NCBI RefSeq assembly: GCF_015831355.1 | Contig: NZ_JADWYR010000002.1 | Span: forward strand, 1,550,001 to 1,614,000 | Direction: 5' to 3' | Length of the DNA: 64,000 bases | Source of the DNA: Panacibacter microcysteis | GTDB taxonomy: Bacteria; Bacteroidota; Bacteroidia; Chitinophagales; Chitinophagaceae | Part shown: in pieces, positions 25,319-34,728 of the stretch | How positions within the stretch are numbered: the stretch's first letter is position 1 | Layout: each line of letters opens with the position of its first letter | Position numbers and translations under genes: made by a program | Notes under the pieces: model-generated | Database searches by the model: none | What the model saw: the letters and a program-made list of their open reading frames with translations, nothing else | Told to the model about the DNA's origin: nothing

Positions 25319-26206
25319 TTACCTTGTTATAAGAGCTTCATTTGAAGGGAGCAATACTGTTTCTTCCCTGATAGACTGCTCGTCTATTTTACCGCTCCCG
25401 ATAAAACTGATCAGGTCTGCATTGAGCCTTTCCCTATGCGTATAAAACAATCCATGTGGTGCATCTTCGTAGATAATGTATTGCGCCGCAGGCATAAGTT
25501 TTGCCGTTTTCTCAGCCGAAATGTCAATGGGCACTGTTTTGTCCGCACTGCCGTGAATAATAAGCGCTGGCACATTGATCTTTACAACGTCCTGCGTAAA
25601 GTCAGTGTTTGCAAAAGATTTCATACACTCCCTTGTAGATCTGCCTGATGCAAATGAAGCAAGCATCCGGTAATACTCGAGTAATGGGGTACTAACCGGG
25701 TGACTTAACAGGTTCACGCCAAAGAATTGTTTGCCAAAATCATCGAGGAAACCAATACGATCATTTACCACGCCGTCCATCATCTCGTCCATTTTTTCCT
25801 GTGGCAATTCCGCGGCCATATACGGCGTTACACCAGATATCAATACAGCCTTACTGATACGATCATTTCCATATTTGCCGAAATAGCGTGCTACTTCGCC
25901 GGCACCCATAGAAAAGCCAACCAATGTTACATCCTGTAAACCGAGTTCTTCGATCAACGTACGCAGATCATCAGTCAGTGTATCGTAATCGTAATTATCC
26001 CATGGCTTATCAGATTTGCCAAAACCACGCCTGTCATACTTTACTACACGAAAACCCGCATTAACCAGGGGTTCAAGCTGGTATTCCCACATTTCTTTGC
26101 TCAGCGGCCAGCCATGTATCAATACAATTGGTTTGCCTTGTCCGTAATCTTCGTAAGAGATCTTAACTGCGTCCGGTGTTCCTTTTTTTGTTTCAATAAA
26201 TTTCAT
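25319..26206 (-). CDS. Alpha/beta hydrolase (non-heme chloroperoxidase/esterase-like)
   Basis: A 295-residue alpha/beta-hydrolase-fold enzyme. The oxyanion-hole HGWPLS (residues 31-36) comes first, then the nucleophile elbow GFSMGAG with Ser99, the acid Asp222 (HGSADKTVP) and His251 (DAPHGLFYTH). The PHGLFYTHRERLNADLISFI ending is typical of cofactor-free haloperoxidases and related esterases. No signal peptide, so cytoplasmic. Natural substrate unknown. The extra C-terminal 20 residues (after FIGSG) are unusual but probably just an extension. Confidence 0.92.
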   Translation of the reverse strand: MKFIETKKGTPDAVKISYEDYGQGKPIVLIHGWPLSKEMWEYQLEPLVNAGFRVVKYDRRGFGKSDKPWDNYDYDTLTDDLRTLIEELGLQDVTLVGFSMGAGEVARYFGKYGNDRISKAVLISGVTPYMAAELPQEKMDEMMDGVVNDRIGFLDDFGKQFFGVNLLSHPVSTPLLEYYRMLASFASGRSTRECMKSFANTDFTQDVVKINVPALIIHGSADKTVPIDISAEKTAKLMPAAQYIIYEDAPHGLFYTHRERLNADLISFIGSGKIDEQSIREETVLLPSNEALITR

Positions 26207-26265
26207 AGGTGAAAGTTTGGTAATGCGGTTGCAAAATCGTGCCAGCCATGATTGCTGAGTGAAGG

Positions 26266-26451
26266 TTATTGCGCGGCAGCGGTGGTATCAGTATTTGGTG
26301 GGGCATACCCGTTGGTCCTGTTACTGTCTACCGTTGCAGAATCGTCGCCGGGTGCAGGCATATATGTATCGTGCACACTTTTTTCATTACCATCACCGCA
26401 GGAAACAAAACATGTACAAAGCACTATCAACATCGCTTGTATTGCTTTCAT
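26266..26451 (-). CDS. Small lipoprotein
   Basis: A 61-residue ORF with a lipoprotein signal and the probable acylated Cys18 (CFVSC). The mature part is short, hydrophilic and rich in Thr, Asp and Pro (YMPAPGDDSATVDSNRTNGYAPP), as expected for a small envelope lipoprotein without a fold. It is located 59 bases after the hydrolase start, on the same strand. No family recognised. Confidence 0.6.
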   Translation of the reverse strand: MKAIQAMLIVLCTCFVSCGDGNEKSVHDTYMPAPGDDSATVDSNRTNGYAPPNTDTTAAAQ

Positions 26452-26705
26452 AATATTTATTTAGTGCACACCCGCAAAAGCCAAGCCAGCAAAGCAAAGG
26501 AGGCGACAGCAGCAAGATCGGTGATAAACTTATTTTACAATTTTCCTATACAAAGGAATAACCCGCATACAAAACCGACAGGTGTTTTAGCTACGCCAAA
26601 CAAATGACGCACAAAAAGTTGCCGGTCACACGCAGGCCGCTGCCCAGAAATGCTCTCCGGAAGGGAGGTGATAAATGAGATAGATGGAACGAAAAACATC
26701 GGGCA

Positions 26706-26712
26706 TACTTTG
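26706..26712 (+). promoter_or_regulatory. Candidate -7 box
   Basis: TACTTTG, 27 bases before the PQQ-dehydrogenase-like start at 26740; no clear TTG upstream. Confidence 0.4.
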
Positions 26713-26739
26713 TGTTCTATATAGGTTCAAAAAAAAGAT

Positions 26740-28065
26740 ATGTCGAAAAGTTTTCCTGTTTTGTTTACAAGCGTCGTCATGCTGTGTGCATGTAATTCAA
26801 AAAAGATCAACAGCGTTACATGGGAAGGCTCTTATAAAACGAGTGGCTACAATCCCGATACATTGCCATACCCTTACGCCACACCATCGTCCACAAATTT
26901 CAGCAAGGTTACTGGTTGGCATAGTGATCAAAAACCCGTTGCACCCGCCGGGTTTACTGTCACCAAATTTGCCGGAGATCTGGATCACCCGCGGTGGATA
27001 TATGTGGGCAGGAACGGGGATATTTTTGTTGCTGAATCCAACACAGTATTAAAGGGTATTAAGAAGCTTGGTTCTAAGCTCTCTCCGCGGCTAAGTACGC
27101 AACATTATGGTACCAGCGCAAACAGGATAACGTTATTTAAAGATGCTGATAACAATGGCATTGCAGAAAGCCGGCATATTTTCCTGGAAGGCCTCAACCA
27201 ACCTTTCGGTATGCTCATAATCAATGACGCCTTTTATGTTGGTAATACAGATGCCTTGAAGATGTATCAGTACAAAGCAGGAGCTACAGCTATTACTACC
27301 ACCGGTAAAACAATCCTTGAGCTGCCAGCAGGAAAACACAACCAGCATTGGGCAAGGAATATCATTACCAACAAACAACAGGACAAGCTATACATTGCCG
27401 TTGGCTCTGGTAGCAATGTTGCAGAGCATGGGCTCGAAAATGAGGTACGACGGGCATGTATCCTAGAAGTAAACACAGATGGAAGCGGCGAACGCATCTT
27501 TGCCGGCGGCCTTCGCAATCCGGTGGGTATGGCATGGGCTCCGGGCACCAACACGCTCTGGACCGCCGTAAATGAACGGGACGGGTTGGGCGATGAACTG
27601 GTACCCGATTATATAACATCGGTAAAAGAAGATGGCTATTATGGATGGCCTTTCAACTATCATGGCAACAAGGTAGACCCGAGGTGGTCTGGCAAAGAAA
27701 ATGCAGATACCGCCAGGACGGTAATAGTACCAGATATGCTGGTCGGGGCACACACAGCCAGCCTGGGCCTTGCGTTTTACAGCGGAAATATGTTTCCGGA
27801 AAAATACCGCAATGGCGTTTTTGTTGCACAGCACGGTTCCTGGAACAGATCGGCATTATCAGGATACAAAGTAATATTTGTTCCGTTCAAAGATGGCCAA
27901 CCTTCCGGCGATGCGCAGGATTTTCTTACAGGTTTTGTAGATAACATCAACAACAGCGAAGTGCATGGAAGACCCGTTTGCGTTGCATTTTTGGCAGATG
28001 GCTCCATGCTTGTAACAGATGACGTAAGCAACACCATCTGGCGTATATCATACAACAAACAATAA
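26740..28065 (+). CDS. PQQ-dependent sugar dehydrogenase-like lipoprotein
   Basis: A 441-residue exported protein with the probable acylated Cys18 (LCAC). It has the six-bladed propeller sequence of soluble glucose / L-sorbosone dehydrogenases: KFAGDLDHPRWIYVGRNGDIFVAE, FLEGLNQPFGMLI, LYIAVGSGSNVAEHG, ERIFAGGLRNPVGMAWAPGTNTLWTAVNERDGLGDELVPDY, YGWPFNYHG and FVAQHGSWNRSALSGYKV. In this family PQQ and Ca2+ bind in the propeller. It would oxidise sugars at the cell surface or in the periplasm. It has a single gene organisation and no PQQ biosynthesis genes nearby. Confidence 0.9.
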   Translation: MSKSFPVLFTSVVMLCACNSKKINSVTWEGSYKTSGYNPDTLPYPYATPSSTNFSKVTGWHSDQKPVAPAGFTVTKFAGDLDHPRWIYVGRNGDIFVAESNTVLKGIKKLGSKLSPRLSTQHYGTSANRITLFKDADNNGIAESRHIFLEGLNQPFGMLIINDAFYVGNTDALKMYQYKAGATAITTTGKTILELPAGKHNQHWARNIITNKQQDKLYIAVGSGSNVAEHGLENEVRRACILEVNTDGSGERIFAGGLRNPVGMAWAPGTNTLWTAVNERDGLGDELVPDYITSVKEDGYYGWPFNYHGNKVDPRWSGKENADTARTVIVPDMLVGAHTASLGLAFYSGNMFPEKYRNGVFVAQHGSWNRSALSGYKVIFVPFKDGQPSGDAQDFLTGFVDNINNSEVHGRPVCVAFLADGSMLVTDDVSNTIWRISYNKQ

Positions 28066-28096
28066 CAGCTGTTCTCACCGTGGTAAAAAGGCAGTA

Positions 28097-28122
28097 AAGC
28101 CATTGTAAAAATACAATGGCTT
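28097..28122. terminator. Hairpin after the sugar dehydrogenase gene
   Basis: Eleven-pair stem AAGCCATTGTA/TACAATGGCTT with loop AAAA. No T run follows on the plus strand, so termination is likely but weak. Confidence 0.5.
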
Positions 28123-28181
28123 AGATGCATACAACTGGCTGAAAGATTATATGCATGTATAAAATACAGTAACGTAAATGC

Positions 28182-28502
28182 TTAGACGTTAAACTTCAGT
28201 TCGTCAAGGAACGCTTCATTGGCAGGTTTTATGCGCAATGTTTTTTGAAGCGTTACCTCTGCCTCTGTAAGTACATTTTTCAAACGGTTTTTCACCTGCT
28301 CAAAAAACAATGGCTCACTTTCTTCAAGATGAGACATTTCAGTCCACTTCTTATCAACTACATCATACAGTAGTACAAGATCATTCTGGTCTGAAAAAAA
28401 AGTTTTGTGTAGCCTTAGTACAACCACATTACAAGCTTTTTTAAAGTTGTACAATACAGATGCAGCAATGTTTTCCCCGCCACGTGAAACATAAATGGTC
28501 AT
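28182..28502 (-). CDS. Small hypothetical protein
   Basis: A 106-residue cytoplasmic protein with mixed strands and helices: FKKACNVVVLRLHKTFFSDQNDLVLLYDVVDKKW, then a helical end EQVKNRLKNVLTEAEVTLQKTLRI. The final LDELKFNV recurs as a short acidic tail. No family recognised. It is divergent from nothing close and lies beside a long non-coding gap. Confidence 0.6.
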   Translation of the reverse strand: MTIYVSRGGENIAASVLYNFKKACNVVVLRLHKTFFSDQNDLVLLYDVVDKKWTEMSHLEESEPLFFEQVKNRLKNVLTEAEVTLQKTLRIKPANEAFLDELKFNV

Positions 28503-28984
28503 AGATAGCAGATTTTAGATTTAAAGGATAAAATACCGGCGAGTTTTCAGAGAGTAGTTGTTGTGTAAACTTAATAAACAATCCCAATCTGTTAAAATAT
28601 TTATTTTATAAAATGCAGGAAAATTAAACAAAAAAAAAGTGCCTCTGGCACCATATTGGTTAAACTCTTTTTCATCTTACAAGTCTGTAAAAACACCAAT
28701 ACCTGTAAAAGCATACCTGGAATAACAGGCCGTTGCTAATCGAATTTCTTGTGGAAACATCAAACGTTGCAGCAATGCGGCGTTTTTTAATGCTGTACCC
28801 GGCAGCGTCTTTTATGGCATCGTCCCTTGCGTCGCACACTTGTACTGTAGCAAATTTCTCAGCTGCTACGATCTGTTAGTTTATCCGTGCTGGAAATTCA
28901 GCCTTCACCGCAAGCTTTTTTGAGAATGCTGCAACGCCAACATTAACGGCACAATAAGTGCATCATTTTTAAAAACGCATCGTT
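28503..28984. other. Intergenic region, 482 bases, one repeat arm
   Basis: No gene can be supported. The first 150 bases are very AT-rich and probably hold the promoter of the minus gene at 28502. A subtype B repeat arm lies at 28812-28845. No terminator is obvious. Confidence 0.6.
28812..28845 (-). repeat. Interspersed repeat arm, subtype B
   Basis: TTATGGCATCGTCCC then TTGCGTCGCACACTTGTAC, i.e. the reverse orientation of GTACAAGTGTGCGACGCAA. Confidence 0.8.
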
Positions 28985-29179
28985 ATGGAAAACAATAATA
29001 CACCTTCGGCAAACCCGCCTCATCAGCATAGTGAACAATCAAATGACGGCAGACAGCAAAAAAAGACACCCTTTCACGTGCCGGTATCAAAAGATGTTGA
29101 TCCGGGCGACCACAAAAACGAAGACGAATCGCCGGTGAAAGGCAATGCAGGCATTGGCAAAGATGATGAAGCGCATTAA
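28985..29179 (+). CDS. Small hydrophilic hypothetical protein
   Basis: A 64-residue low-complexity ORF rich in Asn, His, Asp, Lys and Pro (for example PPHQHSEQSND and VSKDVDPGDHKNEDE). It has no hydrophobic segment and is probably intrinsically disordered. It ends one base before the convergent GH13 gene. A chance ORF is possible, but such short disordered proteins are common in this group. Confidence 0.5.
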   Translation: MENNNTPSANPPHQHSEQSNDGRQQKKTPFHVPVSKDVDPGDHKNEDESPVKGNAGIGKDDEAH

Positions 29180-30484
29180 TCATGAAGGCATGATCTTTCT
29201 CACCAGTACAATATATCCCCATGCAGGCAATACGAAAGCGTCATCACCGGTAAATTGCACCATTTCGGCAGTAAAAAGGTTGTTATAATAACCGATATGA
29301 TATTTTGTTTGCAGCCTGACCTCTGCAGGCTGTTCACTAAAGTTAAACGCTGCTATAACCTTATCGCTGTTTTTCTCTCTTACAAAAGAGATTACCTGAG
29401 ATGGTTTATCATTGTATATACGCAACATCTCTCCTCCCCACTCCCCGTTCCACAACGCGCGGTTCTCATGTTTCAGTGCAAACAGTTTCTTATACAGTTC
29501 AAAGAATGGATGTGGCTGCCAGTCGATCACATCTTTTTCAAAAAAAGGAAGCTGTTTAGGGTTTCCCGCTTCCTGGCCGTTGTACACCAGCGGCATGCCC
29601 CTGGCTATGCAGGTTAGTACAATGCATGCCTCAAGTCCGTCACCAAACATTTCAAACGGCGTTCCCGTCCAGGTATTTTTATCATGGTTATCTGTGAACA
29701 ACATCCTGATATCGTTAGCAGGCACAGTATTAACATCATGCGCAATGTATTCAACAAGTGCGGCAAATTTTTTCCGTTCTACTGTTACGCTATGCATGCT
29801 TTCATAAAGGCTCCAGGAGTAAGTCATGTCGAAAGCTCTCTCGTGCATGTCACGGGATTCCCATTCGGCCAGCATAAATACGGGTCTTATCTTATCGAGT
29901 TGTGCCCTTACTTTATTCCAGAAGTCATTGGGTACAAATCCTGCCACATCACAACGGTAACCATCAATACCGGTTTCAGTCATCCAGTATTTTAATGCCG
30001 CCAGCATATATTTCCTGATGCCCGGCTGGTCGTAATCAAAATCTATAATATCTTCCCAGTCATACCAGGGTGTAGGCTGAAAATGGCCTTCCGGTGTTTT
30101 GGTGTACCATTCAGGATGCTGCGTCACCAGTTTATTATCCCACGAGGAGTGGTTGGCAACCCAATCCAGTATTACGTACATGCCGTGTTGATGGATCGCT
30201 TCTACCAGGTTTTTGAAATCCTGCATGGAACCGAATTCCGGGTTAACGGCATAATAGTCTTTTACAGCATAAGGGCTACCCAATGTTCCTTTCCTGTTTT
30301 TTACTCCAATCGGGTGTATGGGCATTATCCAGATTATATCCACCCCAAGATCTTTCAACCTTGGCAGGTGTTTGCTGAAAGCATTAAAAGTGCCTTCTTC
30401 TGTGTATTGCCTGATATTTACTTCGTAAATGATTGCATTCTTACACCACTCGGGGTGTTTTAGTTTTGTTGTTCTCACCGGCAT
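29180..30484 (-). CDS. GH13 alpha-amylase family enzyme
   Basis: A 434-residue glycoside hydrolase of family 13 without signal peptide. The four conserved regions are present: region I DWVANH (residues 107-112), region II GYRCDVAGF with nucleophile Asp179, region III MLAEWES with acid/base Glu207, and region IV FTDNHDKN with Asp268. A small C-terminal beta domain ends VLPAWGYIVLVRK. It would act on intracellular alpha-1,4-glucans or maltodextrins. Together with TreY and a second amylase nearby it points to glycogen or maltodextrin turnover. The gene is divergent from an MscS gene. Confidence 0.93.
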   Translation of the reverse strand: MPVRTTKLKHPEWCKNAIIYEVNIRQYTEEGTFNAFSKHLPRLKDLGVDIIWIMPIHPIGVKNRKGTLGSPYAVKDYYAVNPEFGSMQDFKNLVEAIHQHGMYVILDWVANHSSWDNKLVTQHPEWYTKTPEGHFQPTPWYDWEDIIDFDYDQPGIRKYMLAALKYWMTETGIDGYRCDVAGFVPNDFWNKVRAQLDKIRPVFMLAEWESRDMHERAFDMTYSWSLYESMHSVTVERKKFAALVEYIAHDVNTVPANDIRMLFTDNHDKNTWTGTPFEMFGDGLEACIVLTCIARGMPLVYNGQEAGNPKQLPFFEKDVIDWQPHPFFELYKKLFALKHENRALWNGEWGGEMLRIYNDKPSQVISFVREKNSDKVIAAFNFSEQPAEVRLQTKYHIGYYNNLFTAEMVQFTGDDAFVLPAWGYIVLVRKIMPS

Positions 30485-30587
30485 ATTCTCTGCATTTCAA
30501 ATAGTTTGCCTGATATATTGTTTGGCCACTGTTCTTTTTATTTCTATGTTAATACCTGCTCAAAGTAGTGGCATAATCTTGGAATTT

Positions 30588-31691
30588 ATGGGGCAAATTA
30601 CCAGCATGTTTGAGCAAATGAGTAAATACTTTGAATCCCTTCCACCGTTTTTATGGAACCTGTTGCTGATCGTGGCTGCCGTTGTAATAGGCATCCTGAT
30701 CAAATTTATTTTCAAAGCGCTTACCGGGCTTATCAGCCACGATAACGAGGAGTTCTCGCTCCTTCGTTCTATACTAAAAAATCTTTCCACACCACTCACG
30801 TACTTTTTGCCGGTTTTTGTTTTCAACATGATGTTGCCGTTCATGAAAGTAAGCGCTCCTGTACTTGCGGTGATTGATAAGATAACGGAAATAGCACTCA
30901 TTGCATTTTTTACTGTCTTATTAATCAGCATCATAAACGTTATTTCAGATTTTGTGGTATACAAATTCCGGATCAACAAGCCGGATAACCTGCGTGAAAG
31001 AAAGATCAGAACACAATTACAGTTTCTCCGCAAACTGATCGTTTCGATTATTATTTTATGTGCTGTATGTTTTGTACTGCTAAGCTTCGAAAACCTGAGG
31101 AAACTTGGTGCCGGCCTGCTTACGGGTGTAGGTATCGGCGGTATCATTATCGGGTTTGCCGCACAAAAATCGCTGGGCAATATACTCGCTGGTTTTCAGA
31201 TCGCATTTACACAGCCACTGCGTATTGATGATGTATTGGTTGTGGAAGGTGAGTGGGGCCGGGTGGAAGAAATTACACTAACGTATGTTGTGTTGAATAT
31301 TTGGGATCAGCGGCGGCTGATCTTACCAATTAATTATTTTGTGGAAAAGCCTTTTCAAAACTGGACACGCACGCATTCAGAAATGCTGAGTGCGGTAATG
31401 ATGTACCTCGATTATACTGTACCCGTTGATGCGCTGAGAGAAGAATTCAACCGGCTTGTGAAAGACCATCCTTTGTGGGATAAACGTGTTGCTGTGTTAC
31501 AGGTGACGAACTTTACCGACAAAACGGTGGAGGTGCGACTGCTCATCAGCACCACTAACTCCGGCAACGGCTTCGACCTGCGCTGCTTCCTGCGCGAAGC
31601 TATGCTGCGCTATATAAAAGATAACTATCCTGAAAGTTTTCCCCGTACACGCATGCAATTAACAGACAACACGATCATACCCGGCAGGTAA
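30588..31691 (+). CDS. Mechanosensitive channel of the MscS family
   Basis: 367 residues from the ATG at 30588. ATGs at 30546 and 30429 are in frame, but 30429 would overlap the divergent GH13 start. The channel domain has N-terminal membrane helices, then the pore helix LGAGLLTGVGIGGIIIGFAAQKSLGNILAGFQIAFTQPLRIDD and the beta domain WGRVEEITLTYVVLNIWDQRRLILPINYFVEKPFQNW. The latter marks it as an MscS-like (YbdG/YnaI-type) protein longer than the one at 24465. Role: osmotic-release or stress channel. It lies between glucan and trehalose genes. Confidence 0.92.
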   Translation: MGQITSMFEQMSKYFESLPPFLWNLLLIVAAVVIGILIKFIFKALTGLISHDNEEFSLLRSILKNLSTPLTYFLPVFVFNMMLPFMKVSAPVLAVIDKITEIALIAFFTVLLISIINVISDFVVYKFRINKPDNLRERKIRTQLQFLRKLIVSIIILCAVCFVLLSFENLRKLGAGLLTGVGIGGIIIGFAAQKSLGNILAGFQIAFTQPLRIDDVLVVEGEWGRVEEITLTYVVLNIWDQRRLILPINYFVEKPFQNWTRTHSEMLSAVMMYLDYTVPVDALREEFNRLVKDHPLWDKRVAVLQVTNFTDKTVEVRLLISTTNSGNGFDLRCFLREAMLRYIKDNYPESFPRTRMQLTDNTIIPGR

Positions 31692-31735
31692 GACAACCAG
31701 GCATTGCTTTGTAAACACGCTGATACCTGGAAAGT

Positions 31736-31773
31736 AAACCCCGGTACAATAAACGCAGATTGTACCGGGGTTT
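31736..31773. terminator. Strong hairpin between convergent MscS and treY
   Basis: Fifteen-pair stem AAACCCCGGTACAAT/ATTGTACCGGGGTTT with an eight-base loop; A/T runs flank both ends. Confidence 0.85.
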
Positions 31774-31791
31774 GCTGAGTAAAGTGATGCC

Positions 31792-31840
31792 GTAAAAGAG
31801 TGCGACGCAACCAAAGTCTCCCGTGGTGATACAGCCGGGT
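31792..31840 (+). repeat. Interspersed repeat arm, subtype B
   Basis: GTAAAAGAGTGCGACGCAAC followed by CAAAGTCTCCCGTGGTGATACAGCCGGGT. The full arm length is kept here, ending in GCCGGGT ten bases before the treY stop. Confidence 0.85.
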
Positions 31841-31849
31841 ACCAAAAAA

Positions 31850-34474
31850 TTATTCATTGGTATAAACGGCTACGGGAAAATTTTCGAACATGGATTTTAG
31901 TGTGGTATGAACGCTAAAATCTGTTGTTGCATCGGTAAAGATATTCTTCCACCTGCCGGGCAATTCGTGCGGTAAGGTTACATGCACATCATCAAAAGCA
32001 TTTCGATGATTCGCAATATTTAATGGTACCATTATGAGTACATATTGGTGATCATGCTTTCTTACGTAAGCAAGCAAATGCCTGTCTGCATGCGGTACAA
32101 CAATCTCCTGATATTCTCCGCCAGTAAACAATGAATGCATCTTTTTCCTTAACTGCAACAGCTTGTGTGTGGCATATAATTTTTGCGCACCGACAGCCTT
32201 GTTGTGTTGTAAATACTGCAGCAGTTCTGCTTGTCTGGTATGATTGAATATGTTTTTCAATAAATCACCAAGCTTATCATAATCAACAGCACGCCTGTTA
32301 TCGGGGTCTACATAACTCAGGTTCCACAACTCGCAACCCTGGTAAAAATCTGGTATACCAGGCGCTGTAGATTTGATGACTACCTGCGATAAACTGTGCG
32401 TATAACTATAGTCGATGATCTTACCTGCAAAGGCCTTGAAAGAAGAGGTGAAAGTTTCATTGTGCAATATCTCTTTTATGAAATTGGTACATGCATCCTC
32501 GTACGCTGTATCAGGATGGTCGTGCGTTGTATGCACTTTGGCTTCTCTTATAGCTTTAATAAAAAACGCGCAGGTGCGTTCGATATATGCATCGTTGATG
32601 CCCGTATCGATATCCAGACTGCCCAGCAATGACTGGTACAGGAAATATTCGTCGTTTACAGAAGGCGCATCTGCATGCTGTACCTGTGTCTTGTACTGAT
32701 AATTCATGCCTCGCCATTTTTCTATATTTGCCATCCATTCTTCGGGCACTTCACTCACAAGATTTATTCTTATACGATTGTCTTCCCCGCGCTTGGTATC
32801 GTGCGTGGAAGTACAGTTTAGCGACAGGGGATTATCCTGGCTGCGCACCTTCATCTTCTCATGAAAAGCATTAATGGCAACACCAAGTTCACAAGGCTGA
32901 TCGCCCACTTCATTATGACCGATTAACGGATTGTAAATGTAAAATGTAGTGTCTTCCACACCCTTTGCAGCAAGCGGGCCGGTAAACTGCATCAACCGCT
33001 GAATGAAACGTATGTGTGCATCACTTTCTGTGTTAAAAATCTTTTTCAGATCGCTCAATGCTGTTTGCAAATGCGGCGCATGCTGCGCTGCTTTGTCAAA
33101 TGCGTCATCAATGTGTTTTTGCTCTTCCGGTTCTATGGGGAATTTGTTTGCGTAGACCCTGTAAACAGGAAATGACGCCATGAATACAGCAAGCGCTTCT
33201 TTAACAGCCTGCTCTTTTGCAGGCATATTGCTGATGATGTTGTTTTCGGCAAGCATCCTCACCAAATTGCTCCACTCGCCCTGCATGCTTGTTTTAAGAA
33301 AAGCTAGTTTCTTTTCATATACCAATCCATAAAAATCATTTGCTTCCGGAACAAGGTTTTTATAGTAAGCCAGCAACTTTTCACTGCCCTGCAAATCAGT
33401 AAGCAGTTGGTTAATATAAGAAAGAAACTCGTAACCGCTTGTGCCTTCTACATTGAGCATAGATGGCATCACTTCTTTTGTATCGAGTATTTTCTCTGCA
33501 ATGATGTAACAGTCTTCACCAAACAGTTTGCGCAATCGTTCAATATATGTTGCAGGATCTTTTAAACCATCTATATGATCGATTCTTAAACCGTGTATCA
33601 ATCCTTTTTTATACAGGCTGTGTATATACTGATGATAATCATTGAAGACACGTTCATCTTCCATACGCAGGCAGATAAGGCTGTTAATACTAAAGAACCT
33701 GCGGTAATTCATCTTCTTATCCGAATCGCGGTAATCGCTTAGCACATAATGCTGTTCGTCTATGATAGTTTTCAGCGCAGCCTTGTCCTGGTTTATCTCA
33801 TCCACAGCATGCTGCACTTCCTTTTTTTGCAGCAGTGGCGACAATGCGTTGTGCTTTTCTTTCTTCCATTCCGAAAGGCCTGCAGATATAACTGCAGATA
33901 AACGTGCGGTAATCTCTTCCTGATCTATCCCTGCCTTTTGAAGGATGTGCACTACACTCTCGTAACGGAGCGGGTAGCGGTTATCGTAGTACGAAATAAA
34001 CAGTGCGTCGTCGTGTATAACAAGCTTTAACTGGTTCTTCTGCAACAAGTCTCCGGGAATACCATCAAGAAAAGGTACCATCAGTTTATTTTTAAACGAA
34101 GGGTGTTCCCAGTCAATGTCAAAATAGTGAGCAAATGAGGAATTCGTTCCTCTTTCCAGCACATCCATCAGTCTTTCATTATCGCCCGAGAAAGACATAT
34201 GATTGGGTACAATATCCTGCAACCAGTACATTCCTTTTTCTTTCAGTTGCTGCGAGATCTGTAAAAATTTTTCTTCAGTACCAATTTCTTCATTGATCCT
34301 ATCGGGGTCTGTTACATCATAGCAGTGCTCACTTCCTTTGCCGGCCTGCAACAGCGGAGATGCGTAAATAGTATCAACACCAAGTTTGTGCAGGTATTCA
34401 ATGATGTTTTCAAAATCGCGGAAAGCAAAATTTTTATTGAACTGTATGCGGTACGTAGCATTTGGTATTATCAT
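31850..34474 (-). CDS. treY: Malto-oligosyltrehalose synthase
   Basis: An 874-residue GH13 enzyme that converts the reducing-end glucose of maltodextrin or glycogen chains into a trehalosyl end. The family start is NATYRIQFNKNFAFRDFENIIEYLHKLGVDTIYASPLLQA. The catalytic residues are visible as Asp299 in GLRIDHIDG, Glu327 in IIAEKIL and Asp559 in CTSTHDTKRGED. Length is normal or slightly long. TreZ, which releases trehalose, is not in this window. With the MscS genes and GH13 enzymes around it, this suggests osmoprotectant synthesis from stored glucan. Confidence 0.94.
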   Translation of the reverse strand: MIIPNATYRIQFNKNFAFRDFENIIEYLHKLGVDTIYASPLLQAGKGSEHCYDVTDPDRINEEIGTEEKFLQISQQLKEKGMYWLQDIVPNHMSFSGDNERLMDVLERGTNSSFAHYFDIDWEHPSFKNKLMVPFLDGIPGDLLQKNQLKLVIHDDALFISYYDNRYPLRYESVVHILQKAGIDQEEITARLSAVISAGLSEWKKEKHNALSPLLQKKEVQHAVDEINQDKAALKTIIDEQHYVLSDYRDSDKKMNYRRFFSINSLICLRMEDERVFNDYHQYIHSLYKKGLIHGLRIDHIDGLKDPATYIERLRKLFGEDCYIIAEKILDTKEVMPSMLNVEGTSGYEFLSYINQLLTDLQGSEKLLAYYKNLVPEANDFYGLVYEKKLAFLKTSMQGEWSNLVRMLAENNIISNMPAKEQAVKEALAVFMASFPVYRVYANKFPIEPEEQKHIDDAFDKAAQHAPHLQTALSDLKKIFNTESDAHIRFIQRLMQFTGPLAAKGVEDTTFYIYNPLIGHNEVGDQPCELGVAINAFHEKMKVRSQDNPLSLNCTSTHDTKRGEDNRIRINLVSEVPEEWMANIEKWRGMNYQYKTQVQHADAPSVNDEYFLYQSLLGSLDIDTGINDAYIERTCAFFIKAIREAKVHTTHDHPDTAYEDACTNFIKEILHNETFTSSFKAFAGKIIDYSYTHSLSQVVIKSTAPGIPDFYQGCELWNLSYVDPDNRRAVDYDKLGDLLKNIFNHTRQAELLQYLQHNKAVGAQKLYATHKLLQLRKKMHSLFTGGEYQEIVVPHADRHLLAYVRKHDHQYVLIMVPLNIANHRNAFDDVHVTLPHELPGRWKNIFTDATTDFSVHTTLKSMFENFPVAVYTNE

Positions 34475-34612
34475 ATAAGATGAGCATTTACTACTCTTAT
34501 GCTATTTTCCTGCCAGTTACGTTATGCTGATGAATGGAACAATTTTCGCTTATGCACACCTGCTAAAAAATCACAAAATATAATGCTGTGCCAAACTTCC
34601 GCAACACTGTGG

Positions 34613-34639
34613 AGCTTTGGTTGTGTCACTCACTTGTAC
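34613..34639 (-). repeat. Interspersed repeat arm, subtype A
   Basis: AGCTTTGGTTGTGTCACTCA then CTTGTAC, in the divergent gap between treY and the amylase gene. The 20 bases at 34657-34676 (GCAAACGCGAAGACCGAAGC) recur exactly at 55503-55522 at a similar distance from another arm. Confidence 0.85.
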
Positions 34640-34728
34640 GGCTGAAGCTATACTGAGCAAACGCGAAGACCGAAGCGAAGGCGGTGATCAAACGTTTATA
34701 ACATCGCTCCTCAAATCAAAAGCATCTT